A stretch of DNA of 64,000 nucleotides from Palsa-147 sp963771905 (GTDB taxonomy: Bacteria > Acidobacteriota > Terriglobia > Acidiferrales > UBA7541): assembly GCA_963771905.1 (NCBI GenBank), contig CAVYVI010000015.1, positions 248,001-312,000 on the forward strand, read 5' to 3'. Every line of letters starts with the position of its first letter. Positions within the stretch are counted from its first letter, which is position 1. Shown piece by piece: positions 50,878 to 60,050 of this stretch. Position numbers and translations under genes: made by a program. The notes below the pieces were generated by a model. The model saw only the letters and a program-made list of their open reading frames with translations. It searched no databases and was not told the origin of the DNA.

Positions 50878-53800
50878 ATGACATCCGTCCGAAAGCTATT
50901 GGGCTTGGGTGTTTTCTTTGCCGTTTTCTTTTCATTGTTCACTGCTCTGGCGTTCGCCCAAGGCGGCGCGACAGGAGCCATCAGCGGCACAGTCCAAGAC
51001 GCAACCGGAGGTGTGATTGCCAATGCGCACGTCAAAATCATTAACGAGGCCACTAAGGACACAGTTCGCGAACTGACCAGCGATTCCTCCGGCCTGTTCA
51101 CGGCCTCTCTCCTTCCCGTAGGTTCCTACACGGTCGAGGTCAGCGCGCCCGGTTTTGCTGCAACCAGGTTCGGCGGCGTCGAGGTCCGCGTGACTGAGAC
51201 GACTCGCATGACGGCCGCGATGAAGGTCACCACAGTCCAACAGGAAGTCGAAGTCACCGCGCAAGTTGCCACGCTCGACACCTCCGCTCCGACAACTGGC
51301 GAATCCCTCGGCAGCCAAACGATTTCGGACCTGCCGATGGCTACGCGGAATTTTCAAACCTTGCTGACACTCTCGGCCGGAGCCGTATCAAACTTGAACA
51401 GCGCCACAGGTTTGGGACGGGGCCAGGTGTTCATGAACGTCAACGGCGGCCGCGAAGACAACAACAATTACCTCATTGAAGGCATCACCGCGTCGGACCC
51501 GACACTCGGCGAATTGACGAACACGCCCCTGCCGAGCCCCGACGCCATTCAGGAATTCAAAGTCAGCACCAGCCTCTACGACGCCACCCAGGGCCGCAAC
51601 GGCGGCGGCAACATCAATGCAATCTTGAAGAGCGGAACAAGCCGCTATCACTTCGACACCTGGGAATATTTTCGCAATACAGTTTTGGACGCCAACGACT
51701 TCTTCATCAACGCCGCCGGCGACCAACGGCCGGCTGAAAAGCAGAATATCTTCGGCGCAGACCTGGGCGGGCCGGTTGACCCCAAAGCCAAATTTGGATT
51801 CTTCTACGTGAACTATCAAGGCACCCGGCAGCGCAGTGGCGATTCGCCGGGGACTTTCATCAATGCCGAAATCCCCGTTCTTCCGACCGCGCGCGACGCG
51901 ACCACGCTCCAAAATACGTTCTTCACCAACGCCCCCGCGGGCTGTCAATTGCCGGGTGGAGTTGCGGGCCTCGACCCCGTCGCCCTTGCGATTCTACAAG
52001 CGAAAAGCAATCAGTTCGGCGGAGGAGGCGGCGGCTGGCTGTTTCCGACGGTTCCCGGAACGCCCGGAGTCACTTTCAACGCCGCAAGCGGAACGTGCTC
52101 CTATAACACGGGACCCCTCATCCTGAATCAAACCGGAAAGTTTACGGACGATCAATTCACGACGAACTGGGACCGCGAGTTTCGCGGCGGCAAGGACCGC
52201 GTCTCTTTTCGCTTCTTCTGGTCCGATTCGGACATCTATCAGCCGTTCGGAGCGGACAACCTGCAGATTCAAACCGGCGGCGTCGCCGGCACCAACAATC
52301 TGAACTTCCCGCTCGACACTCCTTTGCATGGGCGTTTTGGAAGCATCACGGAAACACATATCTTCACCAACGACCTGGTCAACGAGTTTCGCTTCGGGGC
52401 CAACATCATCGGCACCGTCTTCAACCAAACTCCGACGCTCACTCCTGCGGACGTCGGCATCAACAATCCATCGGGGGCCGCCGACATTTACCGATTTCAG
52501 TTCGAGAATTTCCAGTTTGGCTCCTATCCGACTCAACCGCAGACTGATCTATCCGACTCGTTCGCCTTTATCGACACGGTGAGTTGGACTCACGGCTCTC
52601 ACACCTTCCGCTTCGGCGGAGAAGCCGACCGTACGACGCTGCGACGGGACCTGCCGGTGCTTGACAACGGCCTGCTGTATTTCGTTCCCGGCACATACGG
52701 TAACCTCGCGGACTTTCAAAATTTCCTGTTGGGCGCGCCTCTGATTGCCGAGGGCGGCGGCGGAGCGGCAAATCACGATTACCGGATTCCGGCCTACTCG
52801 CTTTTTGCCCAAGACGACTGGCGCGTTACGAAAACACTCACCCTGAATCTCGGCTATCGCGAAGAGCTTAACGGCGCTCCATTCGACACCCTCTGCCACA
52901 TCGGAAACACGAACCCCGAGCTTGCGAGCCAGACGGGCGTCGGGTTTATCTATCCATCTTGCGTGAGCAAATTCAACATTCCCGGATTCAGCGGAACTCT
53001 GCAGAAAACCGGACTCGACAACAACTTCGCGTCCGTTTGGGAGCCACGCATCGGCTTCGCTTATGATCTCTTCGGGCACCACACAACGTCGATTCGTGGC
53101 GGCTATGGAATCTACAGCGTCCGGGAAGACTTGGGCGCGGTTGACAACCTGTCGTTCTCGATACCGTTCTACCCCGTATCTGTGGGCTTCGGAGTTCCCG
53201 CAGGCGGCCTCGCGAATTTGTTTACCGGCTCGGTTCCCGGAGTTGCTGGAGTTCCTCCGCTGGGAACGCTCAGCAGCGCTTTTGTGCCCACTCCCTCGAT
53301 CCTTCAGGGATTTGTGCTAAACGGGACGAACATACCGACGACGGACACAACACAAACCCCCGTGTTCTCCGGAAATGCGATCAACTTCATCGGCCTCGAG
53401 GTCCCATTACACTGGATCTCTCCGACCACGCAGCAATGGAACTTGACGGTGCAGCGCGAACTCGGATCGAATTGGTTCGTCGAAGCCGCTTACGTCGGGA
53501 CGAAAGGCACGCACCTCCGTGTTACGTACGATCCCGAACAGGCGCAACTCCTGGGGCAGCCCGGTTTTCCGAGCAGCCTCACCGTGACGGCTCAGAACGG
53601 AACCCAGTACGTGATCACGCAGAACACCGCCGCGAACAACGAAGCGCGAGCCATGAACCCGGGCCTAGATCCGGCGGCGTTCGAAGCGTTCTCGCCGATT
53701 TCGGACTCTCATTTCAATGCTCTGGAACTAACTGTCGCCCATCACTTTGCCAAGGGCCTCTATTTCCAGAGCGCCTACACGTATTCCGATTCGATTGACG

Positions 53801-54459
53801 ACGTCTCGACGGCCAGCGTGGCGTTCCTGACTCGCGTCAACAATCAAAATGACCCGCGCGATTCTCGCGGCCTCTCCGATTTCGACCACCGCCACCGTTC
53901 CGTCACCAGCTTCGTTTACAACTTGCCGTTCTATGCACATGCCAGCGGGTTTGCCGGCGCGGCGTTGGGTGGCTGGGAAGTGAGCGGCGTCCTGACGCTG
54001 CAATCTGGTGCGCCCTTCACGGTTTACGATGGCTCAGGCGGAACAGCCGCGAACCTAGCCAGCAGTCCAGCGGTCACGGCCGATTTTGCGCCCGGGTTCA
54101 GTTGCGCAAACTCGGCGACACACGGCAGCACGAATCAGCGCCTTACCAATTGGCTAAATCCTGCTGCGTTTACGCCCGCACCTGTTGTGGGCCCCGACGG
54201 CTCGACAGGATACGGAGACACGCCTCGCAACTGCTTCATCGGCCCGTATCAGGGGAATATGGACTTCACCATCGGCAAATCATTCGCCCTTGGCGAACAC
54301 CAGAGTCTTCGATTCCGGACCGACTTTTTCAATTTGACGAATCATCCATCTTTCGCGATTACTTCGCAGAACAACGTTGAGAGCTCATCGTTCACCCAGA
54401 TCACTTCGACGGTCGGCAATCCGCGCGTAATTCAGTTCTCGTTGAAGTATTCGTTCTGA
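50878..54459 (+). CDS. Oar-like TonB-dependent receptor with carboxypeptidase-regulatory domain
   Basis: A 1193-residue outer-membrane protein. The ATG at 50878 with GGGGGA upstream is preferred to the GTG at 50860. A signal peptide (about 1-28) precedes a CarboxypepD-regulatory domain (GAISGTVQDATGGVIANAHV, about 35-110). A plug follows with LPMATRNFQTLLTLSAGAVS, MNVNGGREDNNNYLIEG and LPSPDAIQEFKVSTSLYDA, typical of the Oar group. A long barrel continues to VIQFSLKYSF, ending in Phe. Family members are abundant in Acidobacteriota and thought to take up or display large ligands such as oligosaccharides. Confidence 0.9.
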   Translation: MTSVRKLLGLGVFFAVFFSLFTALAFAQGGATGAISGTVQDATGGVIANAHVKIINEATKDTVRELTSDSSGLFTASLLPVGSYTVEVSAPGFAATRFGGVEVRVTETTRMTAAMKVTTVQQEVEVTAQVATLDTSAPTTGESLGSQTISDLPMATRNFQTLLTLSAGAVSNLNSATGLGRGQVFMNVNGGREDNNNYLIEGITASDPTLGELTNTPLPSPDAIQEFKVSTSLYDATQGRNGGGNINAILKSGTSRYHFDTWEYFRNTVLDANDFFINAAGDQRPAEKQNIFGADLGGPVDPKAKFGFFYVNYQGTRQRSGDSPGTFINAEIPVLPTARDATTLQNTFFTNAPAGCQLPGGVAGLDPVALAILQAKSNQFGGGGGGWLFPTVPGTPGVTFNAASGTCSYNTGPLILNQTGKFTDDQFTTNWDREFRGGKDRVSFRFFWSDSDIYQPFGADNLQIQTGGVAGTNNLNFPLDTPLHGRFGSITETHIFTNDLVNEFRFGANIIGTVFNQTPTLTPADVGINNPSGAADIYRFQFENFQFGSYPTQPQTDLSDSFAFIDTVSWTHGSHTFRFGGEADRTTLRRDLPVLDNGLLYFVPGTYGNLADFQNFLLGAPLIAEGGGGAANHDYRIPAYSLFAQDDWRVTKTLTLNLGYREELNGAPFDTLCHIGNTNPELASQTGVGFIYPSCVSKFNIPGFSGTLQKTGLDNNFASVWEPRIGFAYDLFGHHTTSIRGGYGIYSVREDLGAVDNLSFSIPFYPVSVGFGVPAGGLANLFTGSVPGVAGVPPLGTLSSAFVPTPSILQGFVLNGTNIPTTDTTQTPVFSGNAINFIGLEVPLHWISPTTQQWNLTVQRELGSNWFVEAAYVGTKGTHLRVTYDPEQAQLLGQPGFPSSLTVTAQNGTQYVITQNTAANNEARAMNPGLDPAAFEAFSPISDSHFNALELTVAHHFAKGLYFQSAYTYSDSIDDVSTASVAFLTRVNNQNDPRDSRGLSDFDHRHRSVTSFVYNLPFYAHASGFAGAALGGWEVSGVLTLQSGAPFTVYDGSGGTAANLASSPAVTADFAPGFSCANSATHGSTNQRLTNWLNPAAFTPAPVVGPDGSTGYGDTPRNCFIGPYQGNMDFTIGKSFALGEHQSLRFRTDFFNLTNHPSFAITSQNNVESSSFTQITSTVGNPRVIQFSLKYSF

Positions 54460-54477
54460 CGAGGATAAGCCCGCAGA

Positions 54478-54504
54478 GCGGGCGCTCGACCCATGAGCGC
54501 CCGC
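54478..54504. terminator. Perfect 10-bp hairpin between convergent receptor and GNAT genes
   Basis: GCGGGCGCTC (54478-54487) pairs with GAGCGCCCGC (54495-54504) around a 7-nt loop, in the 58-bp gap between two converging genes. It is well placed to end transcription from both sides, although neither strand has a T-run afterwards. Confidence 0.55.
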
Positions 54505-54517
54505 CCGGCAAAATCTC

Positions 54518-55000
54518 TCACAGCAGCCGGTACATCACGTAAGCGTCCACGAAGCCTCGCGCCGGGTGCTGAAATGCGTCCGGCACGCGCCCCACGATCC
54601 CAAACCCGCAGCTTTGCCACAGCCGAACCGCGCGCTCGTTGGCGCTCACGACAAAATTGAATTGCATTGCGCGAAAGCCGCGTGCTTTCGCCTGCGCGAG
54701 CGAATGCAGGCACATCGCCCGGCCAACGCCGCGGCCATACGCGGCCGGCGCAGTCATGTAGCCGCAATTCGCAACATGCGCGCCTCCTCCCTGCTCATTC
54801 GCCCTCATGTAATAGCTGCCCGCGACGTTGCCGTTTTCTTCCGCGACGAACACGTCGTGACCGGGCGCGAACCACTCCGCCAGCGCATCTTCGCGCTTCA
54901 TGTCGCGGGGCAAGGGATACGTCTCGCCGGCGCGAATCGTCGGCTCCAGAATTTGCCAAATGGCGTCGGCATCGGCGCCAATGGCCGGACGGATCACCAT
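54518..55000 (-). CDS. GNAT family N-acetyltransferase
   Basis: A 160-residue acetyltransferase of the GCN5 fold. The N-terminus MVIRPAIGADADAIWQIL at 55000 is preceded by GGAGG; the open frame extends to 55051. The acetyl-CoA loop is GYMTAPAAYGRGVGRAMC, followed by the helix and RGFRAMQFNFVVSANERAVR. The terminal FGIVGRVPDAFQHPARGFVD is seen in acyltransferases of amino acid or protein substrates. The substrate is unknown. Confidence 0.85.
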   Translation of the reverse strand: MVIRPAIGADADAIWQILEPTIRAGETYPLPRDMKREDALAEWFAPGHDVFVAEENGNVAGSYYMRANEQGGGAHVANCGYMTAPAAYGRGVGRAMCLHSLAQAKARGFRAMQFNFVVSANERAVRLWQSCGFGIVGRVPDAFQHPARGFVDAYVMYRLL

Positions 55001-55161
55001 TCCTCCACCTCCGCGAGAACGAAACGCAGCGCTCTCAATTCCGATGCTCAAATCATCTCGTTAGTTTCTCATTTCCCTGTATGCCGCTGTCGAGTACGAT
55101 TGCACGTCTCATGCAAGCTGCATCTTCCGCATGATATGCACTCTTCACCATGAGGTCTGTC

Positions 55162-56322
55162 ATGACTGTGGAACGCCTTCGACACGTGGTTGCCATCGGA
55201 GTCGACGAAGCTGGACGCATTGCAGACAGCGCCGCAACCGACCTCTTGCGCCTTGAAAATATGGACACCGATTTGCGCCCTCCTCAATCCGCGCTCGCGG
55301 TTTCGCGGCAGGAAGTCGATTCGGATGCCGCGAACAGCTACCTGCCTTTTTTTGGCTCGAATGAAATGCGCGCGGCCGCCGCACAGCTCGTTTCCGCTCG
55401 CAGCGGCGTAAATTATGACTGGCAGCGTCAATGCCTCATCACCGCGGGTGGCTGCAACGGAATTCTAAACACTCTTCTGGCCGTCCTGAATCCCGGCGAT
55501 GAAGTCATCATGACCGATCCCATTTACGTCGGCCTCATCAATCGCGTGCGCATCGCGGGCGGCGTCCCGGTCTTCGTTCCCTTGCATCCCACATCCTCGG
55601 GCTGGCGCCTCGATCTCGATGCTCTCAGAAAATCCGTCACCCCGCGCACCCGAGCCTTTCTGATCGTAAGCCCGTCGATGCCCTCCGGCGCGGTCCTGAA
55701 CCGCGCCGAGTGGACCGCCGTGGCGGAGGCCTGCATCGCCGCGAAAGCCTGGCTGATCAACGACGCGGCCATGGAAACAATCCTTTTTGACAGCGCCGAA
55801 TACATTCATCCCGCGTCTCTGCATGGAATGGCAGAGCGTACTATCACGGTCGGCACCGCATCGAAAGAGCAGCGCATGATCGGCTGGCGCGTCGGCTGGG
55901 TCGTTGGCCCGCCGGAAATCGTGCACGACATCGGCCTCGTCACAATTTCAAATGTGGTGTGCCACGTCGGAATTGCTCAGCGCGCGGCGGCCGTGGCGCT
56001 CCGCGATGATGACAATTCCCTGCCCGCCGCGATCGCTACCTGGCAGTCGCGCCGCGATTGCATTCGCGAGGAACTTGCCTCGATGCCGCTCCTCCCCTGC
56101 GCCGGCGGATGGTCGATTCTCCTCGATGTCCACGATTGGGGATTGCGCAGCCAGGAAGCCAGCACGCGCCTGATGACCATCGGCCAGATCGCCGCCACGC
56201 CGATGAACAATTGGGGCACCGTCCGCAGCGATCGCTACGTCCGCTTCGTCTTCGCAAACGAGCCGGTCGAGCGCCTGCGCGGCCTCCGCCGCCGCGTCGA
56301 ACAAGCGCTAGCGAGCCGTTGA
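55162..56322 (+). CDS. PLP-dependent class I/II aminotransferase
   Basis: A fold-type I aminotransferase. The ATG at 55162 has GAGG six bases upstream and is preferred to the ATG at 55150, leaving 386 residues. The cofactor site is visible as ITAGGCNGILNTLLAVLNPG, INDAAMETILFD and the lysine-containing VGTASKEQRMIGWRVGWVVG, which is the Schiff-base region. NSYLPFFGSNEMR is the usual N-terminal glycine-loop segment. The substrate is unknown; aspartate/aromatic or alanine type enzymes are possible. Its stop overlaps the next small gene as TTGA. Confidence 0.85.
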   Translation: MTVERLRHVVAIGVDEAGRIADSAATDLLRLENMDTDLRPPQSALAVSRQEVDSDAANSYLPFFGSNEMRAAAAQLVSARSGVNYDWQRQCLITAGGCNGILNTLLAVLNPGDEVIMTDPIYVGLINRVRIAGGVPVFVPLHPTSSGWRLDLDALRKSVTPRTRAFLIVSPSMPSGAVLNRAEWTAVAEACIAAKAWLINDAAMETILFDSAEYIHPASLHGMAERTITVGTASKEQRMIGWRVGWVVGPPEIVHDIGLVTISNVVCHVGIAQRAAAVALRDDDNSLPAAIATWQSRRDCIREELASMPLLPCAGGWSILLDVHDWGLRSQEASTRLMTIGQIAATPMNNWGTVRSDRYVRFVFANEPVERLRGLRRRVEQALASR

Positions 56323-56675
56323 TCCTTGAATTGAAATCCGCCGCACCAGACAAACTCAAGGTCTCGCCGCCACTTCTTCTGCCGACCGCCGCCGGCCGCG
56401 AAGTGCTCGCCGAACTCGGCGATTTCCGGGAGTTTCTCTCGCGGGCCGACGCCGACCGTCTGAATCGCGAGAACAAGCCCGGCCTGACGCCGCAGACTCT
56501 CGAAGTCTACAGCGCCTATGCGTTGGCTCTCGAAGTCGAACGCACGTGGGGAGAAGAATTCACGGAGGGACTCATCGAACTTCTCCAGTACGAGCAGGCT
56601 TACGACCGCTGGCTACTCGGTTCGCCTGACGCCAGCCGTGGTCAAATCGAATTGAAGATCGATCCCAGGAAATGA
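56319..56675 (+). CDS. Small conserved hypothetical protein, overlaps the aminotransferase stop
   Basis: The frame runs back to 56058 inside the aminotransferase, but a TTG at 56319 overlaps its stop (TTGA) and gives a 118-residue protein that begins LILELKSAAPDKLKVSPPLL. It is hydrophilic, mostly helical (FREFLSRADADRLNRENKPG, TLEVYSAYALALEVERTWGE) and has no signal peptide or known motif. The tight coupling suggests it acts with the aminotransferase, but no function is known. Confidence 0.55.
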   Translation: MILELKSAAPDKLKVSPPLLLPTAAGREVLAELGDFREFLSRADADRLNRENKPGLTPQTLEVYSAYALALEVERTWGEEFTEGLIELLQYEQAYDRWLLGSPDASRGQIELKIDPRK

Positions 56676-56829
56676 GCCTCGCTTAATTCGCGCCCGGAGT
56701 AAATTCACAGCCTCCGTCGAAGCTTTTCCGGTTGCCTTGTTCTCGAACCTCATCCGATGCCCCGCTTCACTTTTTTCACGAACGAGATTCGGCGCAATCA
56801 AAAGTCGACGCGGGACTCCTTAAATCAGA

Positions 56830-58827
56830 TCACTGCAGCTTCGCGTACTCGGCCTTGGCTTCCTTTAGGATGGGAATGTCGGGATCGGCGTCTTTCCAGA
56901 GCGTGAGGAAATCTTTGTAGGCGGCGAGTGCCCGGACGCGGGCGGCATCGGCGTCCGCCCCCTGCGACGTTCTCGATTGCAAGGCGTTGGCGCGAGCCAC
57001 TCCCAGATGCGCCAACGCTCCCGTCCAGCAGTTCCAGACGATGCCATTGTGGTCCAATATCTTCTGAAACTCGGCAGCGGCAGCACTGCCTTGTCCGGCG
57101 GCCAAGTAAGCGTCTCCGCGTACATACGTCGGATAGAGGCAGGAGACATTGATGACATACGTAATGGACGCCAACTCGATCGGAGAAGCACCTTGCTGGG
57201 CATTCACGGCAGAGACAGGGCTCTTTCTATCCAGCGCCAATTGCGCCTGAATCGCGGGCAGCCAAAGCGACTGCATCTGGGTGTCCAGCGGAAAGCGTTT
57301 TCCTAAGTCTTGGGCCAAGGATTCGGCCCGCGCCGTATCGCCAGCCATCGCAAACGCAAGCGCGGCTTCGCTCTCGACACCCTGACTCGCGGGAGCAAGC
57401 TTCAAAGCCTCTGCCGCTGACTGCCGGGATTCTGTGGCGTTGCCATAGGCGGCTTTTTGCAGAGCAGCATTCGCCAGATACATTGCTCCACCTTCCTTGT
57501 CGTCCACCTGGATGGCCGAGTCCACCGCCCGCTTGGTAAGTTCCTGCGCCTTTCTCAGATGGCCTCCATAGGCTTCGGTGTCGGAGGCGAGCGCCAGTCC
57601 CCAGTTCTCGTAATCGGGCTTGCTCGCAAGCCACTGCTGCTGTTCCGCCATCGCCGTGGAGTCCTCTCCAAGAAAAGCAAGAGCGTAGAGAGCATTGTGG
57701 AATATCGCATTATCCTGTTTTCGTGCCTGCGCCTCGTGAATGACCTGCCGCACCTCGTCGAAGCGCTGCAAGGCGAGAGCCCAGTTGGCGACATTGGCAT
57801 AAAAATACACCTGATCCGGTGCAAGGCGCAGGCCTTGCCTCGTGATCTCTAAAGCTTTCTCATATTGCCCCTGTGTGGAGAACACCAGACCCAACCTGTT
57901 GTAAGCTAACGATTCTCGCGGGTAACTCTCAATCTCCTCCTCATATGTCTGAGCCGCTTTGTCCAGTTCCCCGGTCACGTTCCGGTAGTAGTCAGCAGTG
58001 ATCAGCAGCTTTTCGCGCTCGCTGGCATGTTCCCGTAACTGGAAGGCCTTGGCGAAGTACTCGCTGGCTCGGCCTCGCTCGGCGAGACTGGCGTAGTCGG
58101 TGCCGACTGCGCTGTAACCCATGGCAAAATTCGGATCCAGCTCGATGGCACGTTGATCGTGAAGCAGGGCTGCGGCGGAGCCTTTCTCGCTATACGCCTT
58201 TCGGCCAAGGCTGTACGCTTTCAAAGCTTCGAGCGAGGACGTGGTCGCCTGTGCCAACGGAACATCTAATTTCTGCACCGTAGCCAGCGACTCGCCCAGT
58301 TCGCCGCGCAGCTTCGATGCCGCCTCGCCCAGCGCATCCAGCACCTTCTCCTTGGACGCCGCCGTCACCTGTTCCTCGGCCAGCGTGTCCCCGCTCCGGC
58401 AATTCACCGCCTTCAATGCCAGCACGTATTCGTTGCCCAGACTGTCAATCGAACCGGCGATGTAAGCCTTGCTGCCCGCCCGCTGGCAAAGTTCGCGGGC
58501 TGCCTCGGGCGTGAGTTTCGTGCTGGCCGGACGCGTCATCTGCTGCAAGGTCTTCGCCACTTCGCTGTCGGAGAGCACATTCAGGAAAGGCGATTGCCGC
58601 AGAGAGACGTTGAGCGCTGTCTTCAGCGTGTCATCGAATACCGCGTCGCCCGTCTTGTTGTCGAAATCAGCGAGCACGATGGTGTCCTGTTCGGTCAGCG
58701 TCGCTGCTCGCCGCGAACGGAAATAATGAACTCCAGCGAGAACCGCGGCAGCCACAATCACAACCACAGCCGCGGGAATGAGAATCTTCCAGAGGTTTTT
58801 CCTGCCGGCGGCACGGAACTTCCGCAA
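56830..58827 (-). CDS. TPR half of a frameshifted Ser/Thr kinase-TPR gene
   Basis: The open frame begins at a TTG at 58827 directly before a membrane helix (ILIPAAVVVIVAAAVLAGVH, about residues 16-36) and continues with the extracytoplasmic TPR array to SKAEYAKLQ-like YAKLQ. Almost every line matches the intact copy at 60051-63023 (for example SPFLNVLSDSEVAKTLQQMT and IVWNCWTGALAHLGVARANA). The kinase domain is encoded upstream in two other frames, so this part is cut off from it. It might be made alone from the TTG, but no ribosome binding site is evident, so I regard it as a piece of a broken gene. The unit may also be read if the two indels are sequencing errors. Confidence 0.8.
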   Translation of the reverse strand: MRKFRAAGRKNLWKILIPAAVVVIVAAAVLAGVHYFRSRRAATLTEQDTIVLADFDNKTGDAVFDDTLKTALNVSLRQSPFLNVLSDSEVAKTLQQMTRPASTKLTPEAARELCQRAGSKAYIAGSIDSLGNEYVLALKAVNCRSGDTLAEEQVTAASKEKVLDALGEAASKLRGELGESLATVQKLDVPLAQATTSSLEALKAYSLGRKAYSEKGSAAALLHDQRAIELDPNFAMGYSAVGTDYASLAERGRASEYFAKAFQLREHASEREKLLITADYYRNVTGELDKAAQTYEEEIESYPRESLAYNRLGLVFSTQGQYEKALEITRQGLRLAPDQVYFYANVANWALALQRFDEVRQVIHEAQARKQDNAIFHNALYALAFLGEDSTAMAEQQQWLASKPDYENWGLALASDTEAYGGHLRKAQELTKRAVDSAIQVDDKEGGAMYLANAALQKAAYGNATESRQSAAEALKLAPASQGVESEAALAFAMAGDTARAESLAQDLGKRFPLDTQMQSLWLPAIQAQLALDRKSPVSAVNAQQGASPIELASITYVINVSCLYPTYVRGDAYLAAGQGSAAAAEFQKILDHNGIVWNCWTGALAHLGVARANALQSRTSQGADADAARVRALAAYKDFLTLWKDADPDIPILKEAKAEYAKLQ

Positions 58828-59266
58828 CTTTCACCGCAGACGATGAACCGGCAGCCGCAACAGAACCCGATGACGGAGTGGGTTGCGGGACGGCACGTTG
58901 ACTTCCCGTATCCTGTGCCGCTGTCACCGCTGCCATTGTCCCCGAACTCGCCGATGCGCCGTGCCGCGATTCCGTTTCCCGCTTCAGCCGCTTCAGATCG
59001 GCCCGCATGTCGGCCGCGTGCTGATAGCGCGTCTCGCGATCTTTCTCGAGAGCCTTATTGATGATGTCTTCCAGCTTGGGAGAAATATCCGGATTCAGAC
59101 GTATCGCGGGAACCGGATCGCCATCCAGAATTTCGCGGAAGATGACGCCCGAGCTTTCTCCACGAAACGGCAACGTCCCCGTCGCCATCTCGTAGAGAAC
59201 TGCACCGAAAGAAAACAAATCTGTCCGTGAATCCAGCTCCCTCGCTCGCACCTGCTCCGGAGACAT
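58667..59266 (-). pseudogene. Middle piece of the broken kinase-TPR gene
   Basis: Only 59286 to about 58825 is meaningful: it encodes the end of the kinase domain from VGTVAYMSPEQVRARELDSR, then DLFSFGAVLYEMATGTLPFR and KALEKDRETRYQHAADMRAD, followed by the Ser/Ala/Pro-rich linker. Both sides are in other frames. Removing a single A at 59288 joins it to the N-terminal kinase part and gives LTSPGSTVGTVAYMSPEQ; removing a single base near 58813 joins it to the TPR part (VPAAGRKNLWKIL). Confidence 0.75.
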
Positions 59267-59873
59267 GTAGGCGACGGTCCCGACGGTAGCTTCCCGGACT
59301 CGTCAGGTGCTCAGGGCTGACCCCCTCTCCCGCATTCGTCGCCGCGGTCAGGTTCGAGATCATCGCCTCGCTCTTCGCCGCCAGCTTCGCCAATCCAAAA
59401 TCCAAAATCTTCGCGTGGTCGCGCTCGGTCACAAAGATGTTGGCGGGCTTGATATCGCGGTGAACGATTCCTTTCGAGTGTGCCGCATCCAACGCATCCG
59501 CAATCTCGATCGCCAAACCGAGCAGCACGTCCGTGTCCATCGGCTTCCCACCGATGCGATGTTTCAGCGTCGAGCCTTCCAGAAACTCCATGGCGATGAA
59601 CGCCTGGCCCGGCTGATCGTCAATTTCGTAGATCGTGCAGATGTTGGGATGGTTCAGCGCGGACGCGGCCTGCGCTTCACGCTGAAATCGCGCGAGCGAC
59701 TGGGAATCGCCTGCAACTTCAACCGGCAAAAACTTCAGGGCCACAAAGCGGTGGAGTTTTATATCCTCCGCTTTATAAACCACGCCCATTCCGCCACCGC
59801 CAAGTTTCTCGACGATGCGGTAATGCGAAATAGTTCGGCCGATCAGCGGGTCGTTAGCTGTCACGTGCCGCAC
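59055..59873 (-). pseudogene. N-terminal kinase fragment of the broken kinase-TPR gene
   Basis: Residues 1-190 of the fragment form a standard Ser/Thr kinase N-lobe and catalytic loop: KLGGGGMGVVYKAED glycine loop, VALKFLP (Lys47), IVHRDIKPANIFV (Asp140) and KILDFGLAKL (Asp158). After HLTSPG, in the activation segment, the reading frame moves into unrelated sequence (SYRRDRRLHVSG) because of one extra base at about 59288. The domain lacks everything after the activation loop, so it cannot fold as a full kinase. A GTG at 59873 is the first start; a second GTG at 59864 fits the promoter better. Confidence 0.8.
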
Positions 59874-59902
59874 ATCTTAGGTCGCACCAACGATCAAGTC
59901 AA
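59874..59902 (-). promoter_or_regulatory. Promoter of the broken kinase gene (duplicated)
   Basis: On the minus strand TTGACT (59902-59897) and TAAGAT (59879-59874) are 17 bp apart. The -10 box touches the first GTG of the gene, so transcription would start inside the annotated N-terminus. The same layout is found at the intact copy, with three mismatches in 48 bp upstream of the start. Confidence 0.5.
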
Positions 59903-60050
59903 CGCCGTCAAACTTCTCGCAATTTTATTCCTGAAGTACGCACGAGCGGCACCGCCGCCAGTTTTCGGTTGCCCATCCCGGCATACGATGGATTTTTCAT
60001 CTACGAGATCTGTTCGAATCAACATACAACGCGGGATTCCGGAAGTCAGC

